Source: Streptomyces griseoluteus
Lineage (GTDB): Bacteria; Actinomycetota; Actinomycetes; Streptomycetales; Streptomycetaceae
Assembly (NCBI GenBank): GCA_000717735.1
Contig: JOBE01000072.1
Span: 1-42,305, forward strand
DNA length: 42,305 nucleotides
Direction: 5' to 3'
Shown here: positions 18,833-27,865 of the stretch, piece after piece
Layout of the letters: every line of letters starts with the position of its first letter
How positions within the stretch are numbered: position 1 is the first letter of the stretch
Position numbers and translations under genes: made by a program
The notes under the pieces: generated by a model
What the model was told of the DNA's origin: nothing
What the model saw: the letters and a program-made list of their open reading frames with translations, nothing else
The model's database searches: none

Positions 18833-19798
18833 ATGAGCTACAACCAGCCCGGCCCGTACGGCGGTCAGCCGCCCCAGCAGCCCGGCCCCTACGGCCAGCC
18901 GGGCCCGTACGGCCAGCAGCCGCAGCAGCCGGGCCCGTACGGCCAGCCGCCGCAGGCTCCGCAGCCGGGTTACGGATACCCCCAGCAGGCCCCGCAGGGC
19001 GTCCCGCCGCAGCAGCCCCCTTACGGCTACCCCCAGCAGCCCCAGCAGCCCGGCCCGTACGGCCAGCAGCCGCCGTACGGCGCCCCCCAGGGCCCCGGCG
19101 GCTACGTCCCCCACCCGCCGGCCCCGAAGAAGTCCAAGGCGGGCATCATCATCGGCGCGGTCGCGGTGGTCGCGGCGCTCGGTGTGGGCGCGTACTTCCT
19201 GCTCGGCGGTGGCGGCGGCTCCTCGGTCGCGAACGACGGCCCGCACAAGCTGATCACTCCGGAGACGGTGCTCGGCGAGTACAAGAAGACCCCCAGCAAG
19301 GGGGGTTCGTCCGACAAGGAGTCGCTGAAGGAGGCCGAGAAGAACGGCGTCAAGAACGCCAAGGAGGTCGAAGGCTCCTGGGAGGTGAAGGACGCGGCGA
19401 ACCCCCTCGGCTCGAAGATGCTCTCCCTCAACGGTCTCTACGGAGAGATCGACGACCCCGAGAAGGTCGTCGACTCCATCTTCGCCTACACCAAGACCGA
19501 GGCCGACAAGAACAAGAGCGATGCCGACGCACCGGAGTTGGTGGGCAGCCCGCAGGAGTACAACCCGGCCGAGCTCGGCGACGCGGTCCTGAAGTGCCAG
19601 CAGCTCAAGACCAAGGCCGACGCCGCCAAGAGCGTCCCCTCGATGACCATCACGATGTGCGTGTGGGCCGACCACAGCACCGTGGGCATGGTCGTCCCGG
19701 TCGACACGGCCTCGCTGCTCACGGGCAAGGGCGGCTCCGCCGAGGACGCCGCCACCATGGCCGCCAAGCTCCGCAAGGAAGTCCGCGTCAAGCTCTGA
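18833..19798 (+). CDS. Pro/Gln/Gly/Tyr-rich single-pass membrane protein of unknown function
   Basis: 321 residues. The first 100 are repetitive and disordered, built from QQPGPYGQ and PPYGYPQQ units. One membrane helix follows (SKAGIIIGAVAVVAALGVGAYFLL), then a Gly-rich linker and an extracytoplasmic domain of about 190 residues. That domain has two cysteines (LKCQQL and TMCVWAD) about 24 residues apart that could form a disulphide. ATG at 18833 follows GAGGGGA. The layout (cytoplasmic low-complexity tail, one helix, outer domain) is common among Streptomyces membrane proteins without known function. It lies convergent to clpX and divergent from valS; neither suggests a role. Confidence 0.85.
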   Translation: MSYNQPGPYGGQPPQQPGPYGQPGPYGQQPQQPGPYGQPPQAPQPGYGYPQQAPQGVPPQQPPYGYPQQPQQPGPYGQQPPYGAPQGPGGYVPHPPAPKKSKAGIIIGAVAVVAALGVGAYFLLGGGGGSSVANDGPHKLITPETVLGEYKKTPSKGGSSDKESLKEAEKNGVKNAKEVEGSWEVKDAANPLGSKMLSLNGLYGEIDDPEKVVDSIFAYTKTEADKNKSDADAPELVGSPQEYNPAELGDAVLKCQQLKTKADAAKSVPSMTITMCVWADHSTVGMVVPVDTASLLTGKGGSAEDAATMAAKLRKEVRVKL

Positions 19799-19829
19799 CG
19801 CGACTGACGCGACAGACACAGCACACGCG

Positions 19830-19866
19830 GAAGGGGCGCCCCACCGGTCCGGTGGGGCGCCCCTTC
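19830..19866. terminator. Bidirectional terminator between the membrane-protein gene and clpX
   Basis: An 18-nt inverted repeat GAAGGGGCGCCCCACCGG/CCGGTGGGGCGCCCCTTC lies between two convergent genes, 31 bp after one stop and 14 bp from the other. The innermost pairs form the loop. Confidence 0.92.
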
Positions 19867-19880
19867 GCCGTCCGTACGGC

Positions 19881-21164
<1,284 letters not shown>

Positions 21165-21320
21165 GAGGTGCTTCCCCTTCGCCTGGGAGTGCTTGGTTCA
21201 GCGACTCCTGGTGCCTCATATTCGACGGTACCTTGCCGGGCCCCCCGTTCGGGCCCCCCTTGGCACGGTTCACATGGTCGCGATTCGGCCACGGGGACCG
21301 TGCCAGGGGAAAGGTCGGCG

Positions 21321-21995
21321 TCAGTGTGCCGCGGCGGACGTGGTCTTGCGGGTCGAGACGATCTGGTCGATCAGGCCGTACGCCAGGGCGTCCTCGGCCG
21401 TCAGGATCTTGTCGCGCTCGATGTCGTCGCGGATCTTCTCGATCGGCGTCGAGGAGTGCTTGGCCAGCATCTCCTCGAGCTGGCTGCGCATGCGCAGGAT
21501 CTCGTTGGCCGCGATCTCCAGGTCGGAGAGCTGCTCACGGCCGGTGCCGCCGGACGGCTGGTGGATCAGCACGCGGGCGTTCGGCAGGGCCATCCGCTTG
21601 CCGGGGGTGCCGGCGGCGAGGAGCACGGCCGCGGCGGAGGCCGCCTGGCCCATGCAGACCGTCTGGATGTCCGGCTTCACGAACTGCATCGTGTCGTAGA
21701 TCGCGGTCAGCGCGGTGAAGGAGCCACCGGGGCTGTTGATGTAGATCGAGATGTCCCGGTCGGGGTCCATCGACTCCAGGCACAGCAGCTGCGCCATGAC
21801 GTCGTTGGCGGAGGCGTCGTCGATCTGCACGCCGAGGAAGATCACGCGCTCCTCGAAGAGCTTCGCGTACGGGTCGTACTCGCGCACGCCCTGCGAGGTG
21901 CGCTCGACGAAGCGCGGCACGACATAGCGGTTGTCCATCGGCGCGCCGGTGTAGAGGCCGCTCGGGGAGAGGTTGTTCTGCATCTGGGTGTTCAC
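21321..21995 (-). CDS. clpP2: ATP-dependent Clp protease proteolytic subunit ClpP2
   Basis: 224 residues with a longer N-terminus than its neighbour ([17 protein letters not shown]...). The catalytic serine is in [20 protein letters not shown], the histidine in VLIHQPSGG, and the aspartate in the [19 protein letters not shown] region. It forms the second ring type of the ClpP1P2 peptidase in actinobacteria. It starts 53 bp after clpP1 on the same strand, so the two are co-transcribed. The clpP1/clpP2 numbering follows the S. coelicolor order from memory. Confidence 0.96.
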   Translation of the reverse strand: MNTQMQNNLSPSGLYTGAPMDNRYVVPRFVERTSQGVREYDPYAKLFEERVIFLGVQIDDASANDVMAQLLCLESMDPDRDISIYINSPGGSFTALTAIYDTMQFVKPDIQTVCMGQAASAAAVLLAAGTPGKRMALPNARVLIHQPSGGTGREQLSDLEIAANEILRMRSQLEEMLAKHSSTPIEKIRDDIERDKILTAEDALAYGLIDQIVSTRKTTSAAAH

Positions 21996-22048
21996 CGTCC
22001 TGGTGGCGTTCGGCGGGGGGCTGGGGCTCTTCGGGTGGCTGCCGGCGC

Positions 22049-22666
22049 TCAGGCGCCCGTGCCGCCGCCGCCCGGAACACCCGCGGCGTGCGTGATGATG
22101 TCGTCGATCAGGCCGTAATCCTTGGCCTCCTCCGCGGTGAACCAGCGGTCGCGGTCGCCGTCGCGGATGATCGTCTCCATGGTCTGGCCGGAGTGGTGCG
22201 CGGTGATCTCGGCCATGCGCTTCTTCGTGCGGAGAAGGTACTCGGCCTGGATCTTGATGTCGGAGGCCGTGCCACCGATGCCGGCGGAGCCCTGGTGCAT
22301 CAGGATGTCGGTGTTCGGCAGCGCGAAGCGCTTGCCGGGGGTGCCGGCGGTGAGCAGGAACTGGCCCATCGAGGCCGCCATGCCCATACCGATGGTGACG
22401 ACGTCGTTCGGGATGAACTGCATCGTGTCGTAGACGGCCATACCGGCCGTCACGGAGCCGCCGGGGCTGTTGATGTACAGGAAGATGTCCTTCTCCGGCT
22501 CGGCGGCCAGGAGGAGCATCTGGGCGGTGATCTTGTTGGCGATGTCGTCGTCGACCTGCTGACCGAGGAAGATGATGCGCTCGCCGAGCAGCCGGTTGTA
22601 GACATGGTCGCCGAGGCCGCCACCGATGGACGGCTCACCCGCGGCGTAAGGCTTCAGATTCGTCAC
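22049..22666 (-). CDS. clpP1: ATP-dependent Clp protease proteolytic subunit ClpP1
   Basis: 205 residues. The catalytic serine is in [21 protein letters not shown], with the histidine in [12 protein letters not shown] and the aspartate near [19 protein letters not shown]. The residue after HQ is Gly where most ClpPs have Pro (HQP); this may be normal for Streptomyces ClpP1. GTG at 22666 has AGGTGG upstream. It is the first gene of clpP1-clpP2(-clpX), downstream of tig. A ClgR-like box lies at 22789-22802, about 125 bp upstream, which suggests activation by ClgR. Confidence 0.96.
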   Translation of the reverse strand: MTNLKPYAAGEPSIGGGLGDHVYNRLLGERIIFLGQQVDDDIANKITAQMLLLAAEPEKDIFLYINSPGGSVTAGMAVYDTMQFIPNDVVTIGMGMAASMGQFLLTAGTPGKRFALPNTDILMHQGSAGIGGTASDIKIQAEYLLRTKKRMAEITAHHSGQTMETIIRDGDRDRWFTAEEAKDYGLIDDIITHAAGVPGGGGTGA

Positions 22667-22788
22667 GTATCCACCTGCTCGTCTCCGACGGCCGGGGGGC
22701 CGTCTCAGCGTCTCGTTCAGAGGGCACTGCCCTCGTATTCATGGACCCTAACGCGCAGGTAGGACAACGCCATCCCGGTTCCCGAACT

Positions 22789-22802
22789 GTTCGCTGGGAG
22801 CG
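22789..22802. promoter_or_regulatory. Candidate ClgR operator upstream of clpP1
   Basis: GTTCGC-N5-GCG, the motif reported for ClgR-activated clp and lon genes in Streptomyces (from memory), is found here exactly (GTTCGCTGGGAGCG). It lies in the 241-bp gap between tig and clpP1, the place expected for control of the clpP1P2 operon. Confidence 0.65.
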
Positions 22803-22839
22803 CAAGGTAGTTGGGGTGCGCGAACGGGTCCGCGTACGT

Positions 22840-22879
22840 CCACGGGCCCGTACGCACAGGGGTGCGTACGGGCCCGTGG
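22840..22879 (-). terminator. Terminator after tig
   Basis: A perfect 17-bp stem (CCACGGGCCCGTACGCA with TGCGTACGGGCCCGTGG) and a 6-nt loop lies 28 bp past the tig stop. It separates tig from the clpP1 promoter region. Confidence 0.9.
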
Positions 22880-22907
22880 AACAGGGTCCGCGTGAGGCGG
22901 GGGCCCC

Positions 22908-24293
22908 TTACTTGTCCTCGGAGACCTCGGTCTCGCCGGTGACGGCCTCGACGGCGTCGGCGGCGGCCTCGACCTCGTCCTCGTCGTCCGAGAGGTCGAC
23001 GACCTCACCGTTGGTGTCGACGACCTTGGCGGCCTCGACGACGACCGCGAGGGCCTTGCCGCGGGCGACCTCGCCGACGAGCATCGGCACCTGGCCACCC
23101 TCGGCCACGGCCTGGGCGAACTGGTCGGGGCTCATGCCGGAGGAGGCGGCACGGCGGAACAGGTGCTCGGTGAGCTCCTCGCGGGAGACGTCGAGCTTCT
23201 CCTTGTTGACGAGCTCATCGAGGATGAACTGCGTCTTGATGCCCTTCTCGGCCTGCTCCTTGGTCTCGGCCAGGAACTCTTCCTCGGTCTTGCCCTGGAT
23301 CTCCAGGTACTTCGCGAGGTCGAGGCCCATCTGGCCGAGCTGGTGGTGCTCCAGGTTGTGCTTGCGGGTGTTGATCTCGTCCTCGAGAAGCTTCTCGGGC
23401 ATCGGGACCTCGACCAGCTTGAGGAGCTCGTCGAGGACGCGCTCCTGGGCCTGGGTGGCCTGGTCGAACTGCTTCATGTTCTCGAGGCGCTTGCGGCTGT
23501 CGGCCTTGAGCTCGTCGAGGGTGTCGAACTCCGACGCCATCTGCGCGAACTCGTCGTCGAGCTCGGGGAGCTCACGGGCGGCGACGGTGGTGACCTTGAC
23601 GGTGACCTCCGCGTCCTTGCCCTCGGCGGAGCCGCCCTTCAGCTGCGAGGTGAAGGTGGCCTCGCCACCGGCCTCCAGGCCCTTGACGGCCTCGTCGATG
23701 CCGTCGAGCAGCTCGCCGGAACCGATGGTGTACGAGACACCGTCGGCGACACCGTCGGGCAGGACCTCGCCGTCGACCTTGGCCTCGAGGTCGATGGTGA
23801 CGACGTCGCCGTCCTGGGCGGCCCGCTCGACCGGGGAGGTCGAGGCGAAGCGCTCACGGAGCTGCTCCACGGACTTCTCGACGTCCTCGTCGGTGACCTC
23901 GACCGCGTCGACGGTGACCTCGATGCCGGAGTAGTCCGGGATCTCGATCGTCGGGCGGATGTCGACCTCGGCGGTGAAGGCCAGCAGCTCGCCGTCCTTC
24001 AGCTCGGTGATGTCGACCTCGGGCTGGCCGAGCGGGTTGACGGAGGCCTCGTTGACGGCCTCGGTGTAGAACTTCGGGAGCGCGTCGTTGACGGCCTCTT
24101 CCAGCACGGCGCCGCGGCCGAACCGCTGGTCGATCACGCGAGCAGGGATCTTGCCCTTACGGAAGCCCTTGACCGTGACCTGCTGGTTGATCTTCTTGTA
24201 CGCCGCGTCGAGGCTGTCCTTGAGCTCCTCGAAGGGCACCTCGACAGTGAGCCGAACCCGAGTCGGGTTCAGGGTCTCCACGGCGCTCTTCAC
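22908..24293 (-). CDS. tig: Trigger factor (ribosome-associated chaperone and prolyl isomerase)
   Basis: 461 residues from the GTG at 24293, preceded by AAGGAGA; the longer frame upstream is not used. The N-terminal ribosome-binding domain carries the signature [17 protein letters not shown]. The FKBP-like domain is near residues 155-240 ([18 protein letters not shown]). A long helical C-terminal arm domain follows, then an acidic tail ([21 protein letters not shown]). It binds nascent chains at the ribosome exit. It is transcribed with, or just ahead of, the clp genes but has its own terminator. Confidence 0.97.
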   Translation of the reverse strand: MKSAVETLNPTRVRLTVEVPFEELKDSLDAAYKKINQQVTVKGFRKGKIPARVIDQRFGRGAVLEEAVNDALPKFYTEAVNEASVNPLGQPEVDITELKDGELLAFTAEVDIRPTIEIPDYSGIEVTVDAVEVTDEDVEKSVEQLRERFASTSPVERAAQDGDVVTIDLEAKVDGEVLPDGVADGVSYTIGSGELLDGIDEAVKGLEAGGEATFTSQLKGGSAEGKDAEVTVKVTTVAARELPELDDEFAQMASEFDTLDELKADSRKRLENMKQFDQATQAQERVLDELLKLVEVPMPEKLLEDEINTRKHNLEHHQLGQMGLDLAKYLEIQGKTEEEFLAETKEQAEKGIKTQFILDELVNKEKLDVSREELTEHLFRRAASSGMSPDQFAQAVAEGGQVPMLVGEVARGKALAVVVEAAKVVDTNGEVVDLSDDEDEVEAAADAVEAVTGETEVSEDK

Positions 24294-24395
24294 GGTTCGG
24301 TCTCCTTGTGGCTGATTCCTGGAATCCACCGGCACCGCGTGAAGCGGTTCCGGCAGGTCGGCCCGGTCAGAAAGACACACGGGCACGCAGCTTGC

Positions 24396-24426
24396 ATAGT
24401 AACCGCAAGCGGGATGACGCCCACAA
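24396..24426 (-). promoter_or_regulatory. Candidate tig promoter
   Basis: Read on minus, TTGTGG (24421-24426) and TACTAT (24396-24401) are separated by 19 bp, about 100 bp before the tig GTG. A short GCTTGC/GCAAGC inverted repeat (24390-24410) overlaps the -10. The spacing is slightly long. Confidence 0.35.
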
Positions 24427-24465
24427 CGTGATCAAGGGGTGCGCAAGGTGAGCGCGTGATCGTCA

Positions 24466-24542
24466 TGGTCGGGGTGGCGGGATTTGAACCCACGGCCTTC
24501 CGCTCCCAAAGCGGACGCGCTACCAAGCTGCGCCACACCCCG
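24466..24542 (-). tRNA. tRNA-Pro (anticodon TGG)
   Basis: Read on minus, acceptor CGGGGTG (from 24542) pairs with CACCCCG, followed by discriminator A and an encoded CCA (24468-24466). The anticodon arm CCGCTTTGGGAGCGG gives anticodon TGG. The T-arm contains GTTCAAATC. Total length with CCA is 77 nt. Confidence 0.96.
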
Positions 24543-24674
24543 TCGGTGCGACACGTAGGGTACATGGGCGGAGACTGTCCGGCGCCCCCTGTTTTACGGG
24601 TGTGCGCGAACCGCCCCGGAACCGCTACCATGCTCTTCGTGCCGCGGTCCTTCTGACCTGCGGCGCGATGTTGT

Positions 24675-24745
24675 GCGGGTGTAGCTCAATGGTAGAGCAC
24701 TAGTCTTCCAAACTAGCTACGCGGGTTCGATTCCCGTCACCCGCT
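24675..24745 (+). tRNA. tRNA-Gly (anticodon TCC)
   Basis: Acceptor GCGGGTG (24675-24681) pairs with CACCCGC (24738-24744), discriminator T. The anticodon stem CTAGT/ACTAG holds CTTCCAA, giving anticodon TCC. The T-arm is GGGTTCGATTCCC. CCA is not encoded, unlike the neighbouring tRNA-Pro. Confidence 0.96.
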
Positions 24746-24751
24746 CTCAAT

Positions 24752-24784
24752 GAAGAAAACCCCAGGTCACCTGGGGTTTTCTTC
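24752..24784. terminator. Terminator between tRNA-Gly and the small membrane gene
   Basis: A 16-bp inverted repeat GAAGAAAACCCCAGGT/ACCTGGGGTTTTCTTC has T-rich flanks in both directions. It can end the tRNA-Gly transcript (plus) and that of the small gene at 24800 (minus). Confidence 0.93.
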
Positions 24785-24799
24785 GTTTCAGGGGCAGCC

Positions 24800-24994
24800 T
24801 CAGAACTTGATGGAGGCCACCGTCTGCGTTATCGAGTCCAGGAAGCGCTGGATGTCGTCGGCCATGCCGGTGGAGGCGAGGAAGAAGCCGAAGAGCACCG
24901 CGACCACCGCCGGGCCGCCCTTGAGATTTCCCCCGCGGATCAGCACCACCAGGATGATTGCCAACAGCAACACCACAGACAGTGAAATGGCCAC
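24800..24994 (-). CDS. Small membrane protein (64 aa) of unknown function
   Basis: Starts MAISLSVVLLLAIILVVLIR, a membrane helix followed by RGGNLKGGP. A second hydrophobic stretch, AVVAVLFGFFLASTGMA, follows, and then an amphipathic C-terminus, DDIQRFLDSITQTVASIKF. I recall similar short two-helix proteins in many Streptomyces, some on integrative elements, but cannot name a function. The start is a GTG at 24994 with no clear ribosome site; it could be leaderless. The 169 bp upstream (24995-25163) hold no gene I can support, only an inverted repeat CGTCTCG/CGAGACG around 25110-25145. Confidence 0.75.
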   Translation of the reverse strand: MAISLSVVLLLAIILVVLIRGGNLKGGPAVVAVLFGFFLASTGMADDIQRFLDSITQTVASIKF

Positions 24995-25163
24995 AACTGA
25001 TCACACCCTCGGTCGGTCCCGCCTTGCCCACCAGGGAGTCCGAGTCCCGGAACACCCCCCGCTGCCTCCATCGTGCCACCAACCCCCCTGCCCCCGCTGC
25101 ATGGTGACGAATCGTCTCGTCTGCGGCTGGCGGAAAAAGCGAGACGTCTGGTAGCGGCGCTCC

Positions 25164-25330
25164 CTAGGGCCTCTCGTGTGGATCATGCCGGGCTCGCGGG
25201 CCCTGGCACCGCACCTCGCCGCGTTGTCGTCGGTTGCCATTGGCGCCGCCATGGCGCCCTCCTCCGCCTTGCGACGCACGGCACCCGACCCCGCTCCCTG
25301 ATCCGGCCTGAGCCAAACGAAAGACCCTAG
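25164..25330. mobile_element. MITE-like dispersed repeat, copy 2, with imperfect terminal inverted repeats
   Basis: The 167-bp segment has related ends. The left end starts CTAGGGCCTCTCGTGTGGAT. The right end, read in reverse complement, starts CTAGGGTCTTTCGTTTGGCT. By eye 23 of the first 28 positions agree. Both ends carry CTAG, which may be target or duplicated target. No coding sequence is present. The internal part 25221-25329 matches copy 1 at 14730-14837 in inverted orientation. The right end contains the TAG stop of the phosphatase gene. From memory, some IS5-family elements target CTAG, so mobilisation in trans by such an element is possible. Confidence 0.7.
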
Positions 25331-26472
25331 GCGGGGCGCGAGATGAGCAGCAGGGCCCGGTCGTCGTTGACGTCCTTGGCCACGGCTTCGATCAGGTGCC
25401 AGGCGACGCCCTCGAAGCCCTCGGTGACGCAGCGGTCGGCCTCGCCTGTGAGGCGGTCGATGCCCTCGGCGATGTCCCGGTCCGAGGCCTCGACCAGGCC
25501 GTCGGTGAAGAGCATGAGCACGTCTCCCGGGCGCAGCGAGCCCTTCACCGGGTGGAACTCGGCGCCGTCGTAGACGCCGAGGAGGGGCCCGTCGGCGGCC
25601 TTCTCCTCCCAGCGGCCGCCGCCCGCGTGGAGCTGGAGGGCGGGCAGGTGGCCGGCGGAGAAGAGTTCGTAGTCGCCGGATTCCAGGTCGAGGACGAGGT
25701 GGATGGAGGTGGCGAAGCCCTCGTCCCAGTTCTGGCGGAGGAGATAGCCGTTGGCGGCGGGGAGGAAGCCGTGCGGCGGGAGCGAGCCGAGGAGTCCGCC
25801 GAAGGCGCCGGAGAGCAGCAGGGACCGGGAGGCGGCGTCCATGCCCTTGCCGGACACGTCGGTGAGGACGACCTCCAGGGTGCGGCCGCCGTGGGTGCGG
25901 GCGGCCACGACGAAGTCGCCGGAGAAGGACTGACCGCCGGCCGGGCGGAGCGCCATCTCGCGGTGCCAGCCCTGCGGGAGCCGGGGCAGGGCGCTCTGGA
26001 CGCGGATGCGTTCGCGGAGGTCGAAGAGCATGGTGCCGCCGCGCCGCCAGGGCACCCCCACCCGCGCCCTGAACTGGGCGATGAGCAGGCCGAAGAGGCC
26101 GCAGGCGGCGACGACGAGGACGGTGCCGGGGGTGACCCTGGCCGGGCCCTGGGTGTACGGGCCGAGGACGACGGATTCGACGATGAGGGCGCCGGCGGCC
26201 GTCGCGTACAGACCGAGGAGGCTGGCCGGGCGCAGCAGCAGTCCGCCGGCCACGATGGGCAGCACGAGCGCGGCGGGTGAGCACCAGACCGGGTCGAGGA
26301 GGGTTCCGACGGCGATGGCCGGAATCATCAGGAGGAGGCCGGCGAAGGCGAGCCAGTCGGAGCCGTCGCCGCGGAAGTAGTCGACGCCGGACTTGCGCAG
26401 CGCGATGCGGGCCCGGCGGGCGCGTCTGCGCGTCCGGGCCGCGTAGGTGTTCACTCCGGCGCGGTGTCCCAT
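25327..26472 (-). CDS. PP2C/SpoIIE-type serine phosphatase, membrane-anchored
   Basis: 381 residues from ATG at 26472 ([20 protein letters not shown]). A basic N-terminus precedes four membrane helices between residues 35 and 135. The SpoIIE/PP2C phosphatase domain follows, with metal-binding aspartates in FSGDFVVAA and VLTDVSGKGMDAA, then LMLFTDGLVEASD and the final NDDRALLLIS. Such proteins dephosphorylate anti-sigma-factor antagonists and are abundant in Streptomyces. No anti-sigma or STAS gene is adjacent, so the target is unknown. The TAG stop lies within the end of the repeat element 25164-25330, so the very C-terminus may have been set by the insertion. Confidence 0.93.
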   Translation of the reverse strand: MGHRAGVNTYAARTRRRARRARIALRKSGVDYFRGDGSDWLAFAGLLLMIPAIAVGTLLDPVWCSPAALVLPIVAGGLLLRPASLLGLYATAAGALIVESVVLGPYTQGPARVTPGTVLVVAACGLFGLLIAQFRARVGVPWRRGGTMLFDLRERIRVQSALPRLPQGWHREMALRPAGGQSFSGDFVVAARTHGGRTLEVVLTDVSGKGMDAASRSLLLSGAFGGLLGSLPPHGFLPAANGYLLRQNWDEGFATSIHLVLDLESGDYELFSAGHLPALQLHAGGGRWEEKAADGPLLGVYDGAEFHPVKGSLRPGDVLMLFTDGLVEASDRDIAEGIDRLTGEADRCVTEGFEGVAWHLIEAVAKDVNDDRALLLISRPA

Positions 26473-26509
26473 TGGCCTGGACCCTATCCACCCCGTCCGA
26501 CATCGTGCA

Positions 26510-26519
26510 GGGGTACCCC
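26510..26519. promoter_or_regulatory. Palindrome in the divergent phosphatase/acetyltransferase promoter region
   Basis: GGGGTACCCC is a perfect 10-bp palindrome in the 106-bp gap between the two divergent starts (26472 and 26579). It could be an operator for either gene. I could not assign -10 or -35 elements with confidence. Confidence 0.3.
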
Positions 26520-26578
26520 GGTGACAATGCGCTAGAAATCGGGTCGCCCCGGACGCGCGCCGCTGATATCGATGGCAT

Positions 26579-27808
26579 ATGACGACTGAACTGCGGGTTC
26601 TCGACCCGAGCGACTGGGACCGCTGGTACGGGGTTCTCGAACTCGCCTTCGGGGGTGTGGCGGAGTCACCGGAGGAGCGACGGCTGTGGCGTGATCTGAC
26701 CGAGTTCGACCGGTTCCTGGGGGCCTGGGACGGCGACCTGTGCGTGGGTACGGCGGGGGCGTTCACGTTCCGGCTGACGGTGCCGGGCGGGGCGTCGGTC
26801 CCGGCGGCCGGTGTGACGATGGTGAGCGTGGCGGGCACGCACCGCCGGCGCGGGATCCTGACCTCGATGATGCGGCGGCAGTTGGACGACCTGCGGGCCG
26901 CGGGCGAGTTCCTCTCCGTGCTCACGGCCTCGGAGCCGGAGATCTACGGGCGGTTCGGGTACGGCGTCGCCGCGTACGGCGCGCGGGCGACGATCGACAC
27001 GACGCGGGTGCGGCTGTCGGTGCCGGAGGGCGCGGACGGGGTGGCGCTGCGGCAGGCCGACCTGACGGAGTCCGCCGCCGTCTGTGAGTCCGTGTACGCG
27101 CGTCTCGTGCCGCGCCGGCCCGGGATGCTGGCCCGCCGGCCGGAGTGGGAGCGGCTGCCGCTGATCGATCCTCCGGGCGACCGGGAGGGCGCGTCGCCAC
27201 GGCTGTGTGTGCTGGCGGAGCGGGACGGGGAGGTCGTGGGGTTCACGCACTACGCGATCAAGCCGGACTGGTCGCCGTTGGGCGCCCAAGGGGCGGTGCA
27301 GGTGCATCAGTTGATGGGGCTCGACCCGGCGGCGGAGGCGGCCCTGTGGCGGTTCCTCTGCTCGGTGGACCTGGTCTCGGAGGTGCAGATCCGGAGCCGG
27401 CCGGTCGACGACGGCTGGCAGCACCTGGTGAGCGACGTGCGGCGGTGTGCCCCGACCCTGCGGGACTCGCTGCACGTACGGCTGGTGGAGGTGGGTGGGG
27501 CTCTGGAGGCGCGGACGTACCAGGCGCCGGTGGACGTCGTGTTCGAGGTCGAGGACGCGTTCTGTCCGTGGAACGAGGGGCGGTGGCGGCTCACCGGGGA
27601 CCAGAAGGGCGCGAGCTGTGTCCGTACGGGAGACGCGCCGGACCTGGCGCTTTCCGTACGGGAGTTGGGGGCGGCGTACCTCGGGGGGAACTCGCTGGTG
27701 TCGCTGGCCGGGGCCGGGCGGGTGCGGGAGCTGCGGGAGGGGGCGCTGGTCGAGGCGTCGGTGGCGCTCGGATCGCCGGTCGCTCCGTGGTTGCCGCACG
27801 GGTTCTAG
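26579..27808 (+). CDS. Eis-like GNAT family N-acetyltransferase
   Basis: 409 residues. The N-terminal GNAT domain has the acetyl-CoA loop VSVAGTHRRRGILTSMM near residue 85. The block EIYGRFGYGVA contains the tyrosine that acts as general acid in Eis enzymes. A second GNAT-like domain and a C-terminal SCP2-like sterol-carrier fold follow. The chain ends in Phe (WLPHGF), and in Mycobacterium Eis the terminal Phe carboxylate is the catalytic base. It acetylates amines, often aminoglycosides, at several positions; the natural substrate here is unknown. ATG at 26579 has no obvious ribosome site. Its TAG stop lies in the first copy of a 16-bp tandem repeat shared with the convergent glycosylase gene. 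Confidence 0.92.
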   Translation: MTTELRVLDPSDWDRWYGVLELAFGGVAESPEERRLWRDLTEFDRFLGAWDGDLCVGTAGAFTFRLTVPGGASVPAAGVTMVSVAGTHRRRGILTSMMRRQLDDLRAAGEFLSVLTASEPEIYGRFGYGVAAYGARATIDTTRVRLSVPEGADGVALRQADLTESAAVCESVYARLVPRRPGMLARRPEWERLPLIDPPGDREGASPRLCVLAERDGEVVGFTHYAIKPDWSPLGAQGAVQVHQLMGLDPAAEAALWRFLCSVDLVSEVQIRSRPVDDGWQHLVSDVRRCAPTLRDSLHVRLVEVGGALEARTYQAPVDVVFEVEDAFCPWNEGRWRLTGDQKGASCVRTGDAPDLALSVRELGAAYLGGNSLVSLAGAGRVRELREGALVEASVALGSPVAPWLPHGF

Positions 27809-27865
27809 CGGGACCGGGTCCTAGCGGGACCGGGTCCTAGCGGGACCGCGTTCTAGCGGGCCTGG
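27802..27865. repeat. Four 16-bp tandem repeats holding two convergent stop codons
   Basis: The unit is GTCCTAGCGGGACCGG, repeated at 27802-27817, 27818-27833, 27834-27849 and 27850-27865 with up to four differences. Every copy contains palindromic CTAG, i.e. TAG on both strands. Copy 1 supplies the acetyltransferase stop (27806-27808) and copy 4 supplies the glycosylase stop (27853-27855). No hairpin terminator is seen between these convergent genes. Confidence 0.9.

Noticed and set aside
25001..25102. A possible 33-codon frame on minus (MQRGQGGWWHDGG...) just before the small membrane gene
   Set aside because: Codon use is unlike the neighbours, the peptide is low complexity, and no ribosome site is visible.
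26666..27799. A 377-codon open frame opposite the Eis-like gene
   Set aside because: Composition is dominated by Arg, Pro, His and Gln without recognisable motifs; the plus-strand gene has clear family features.
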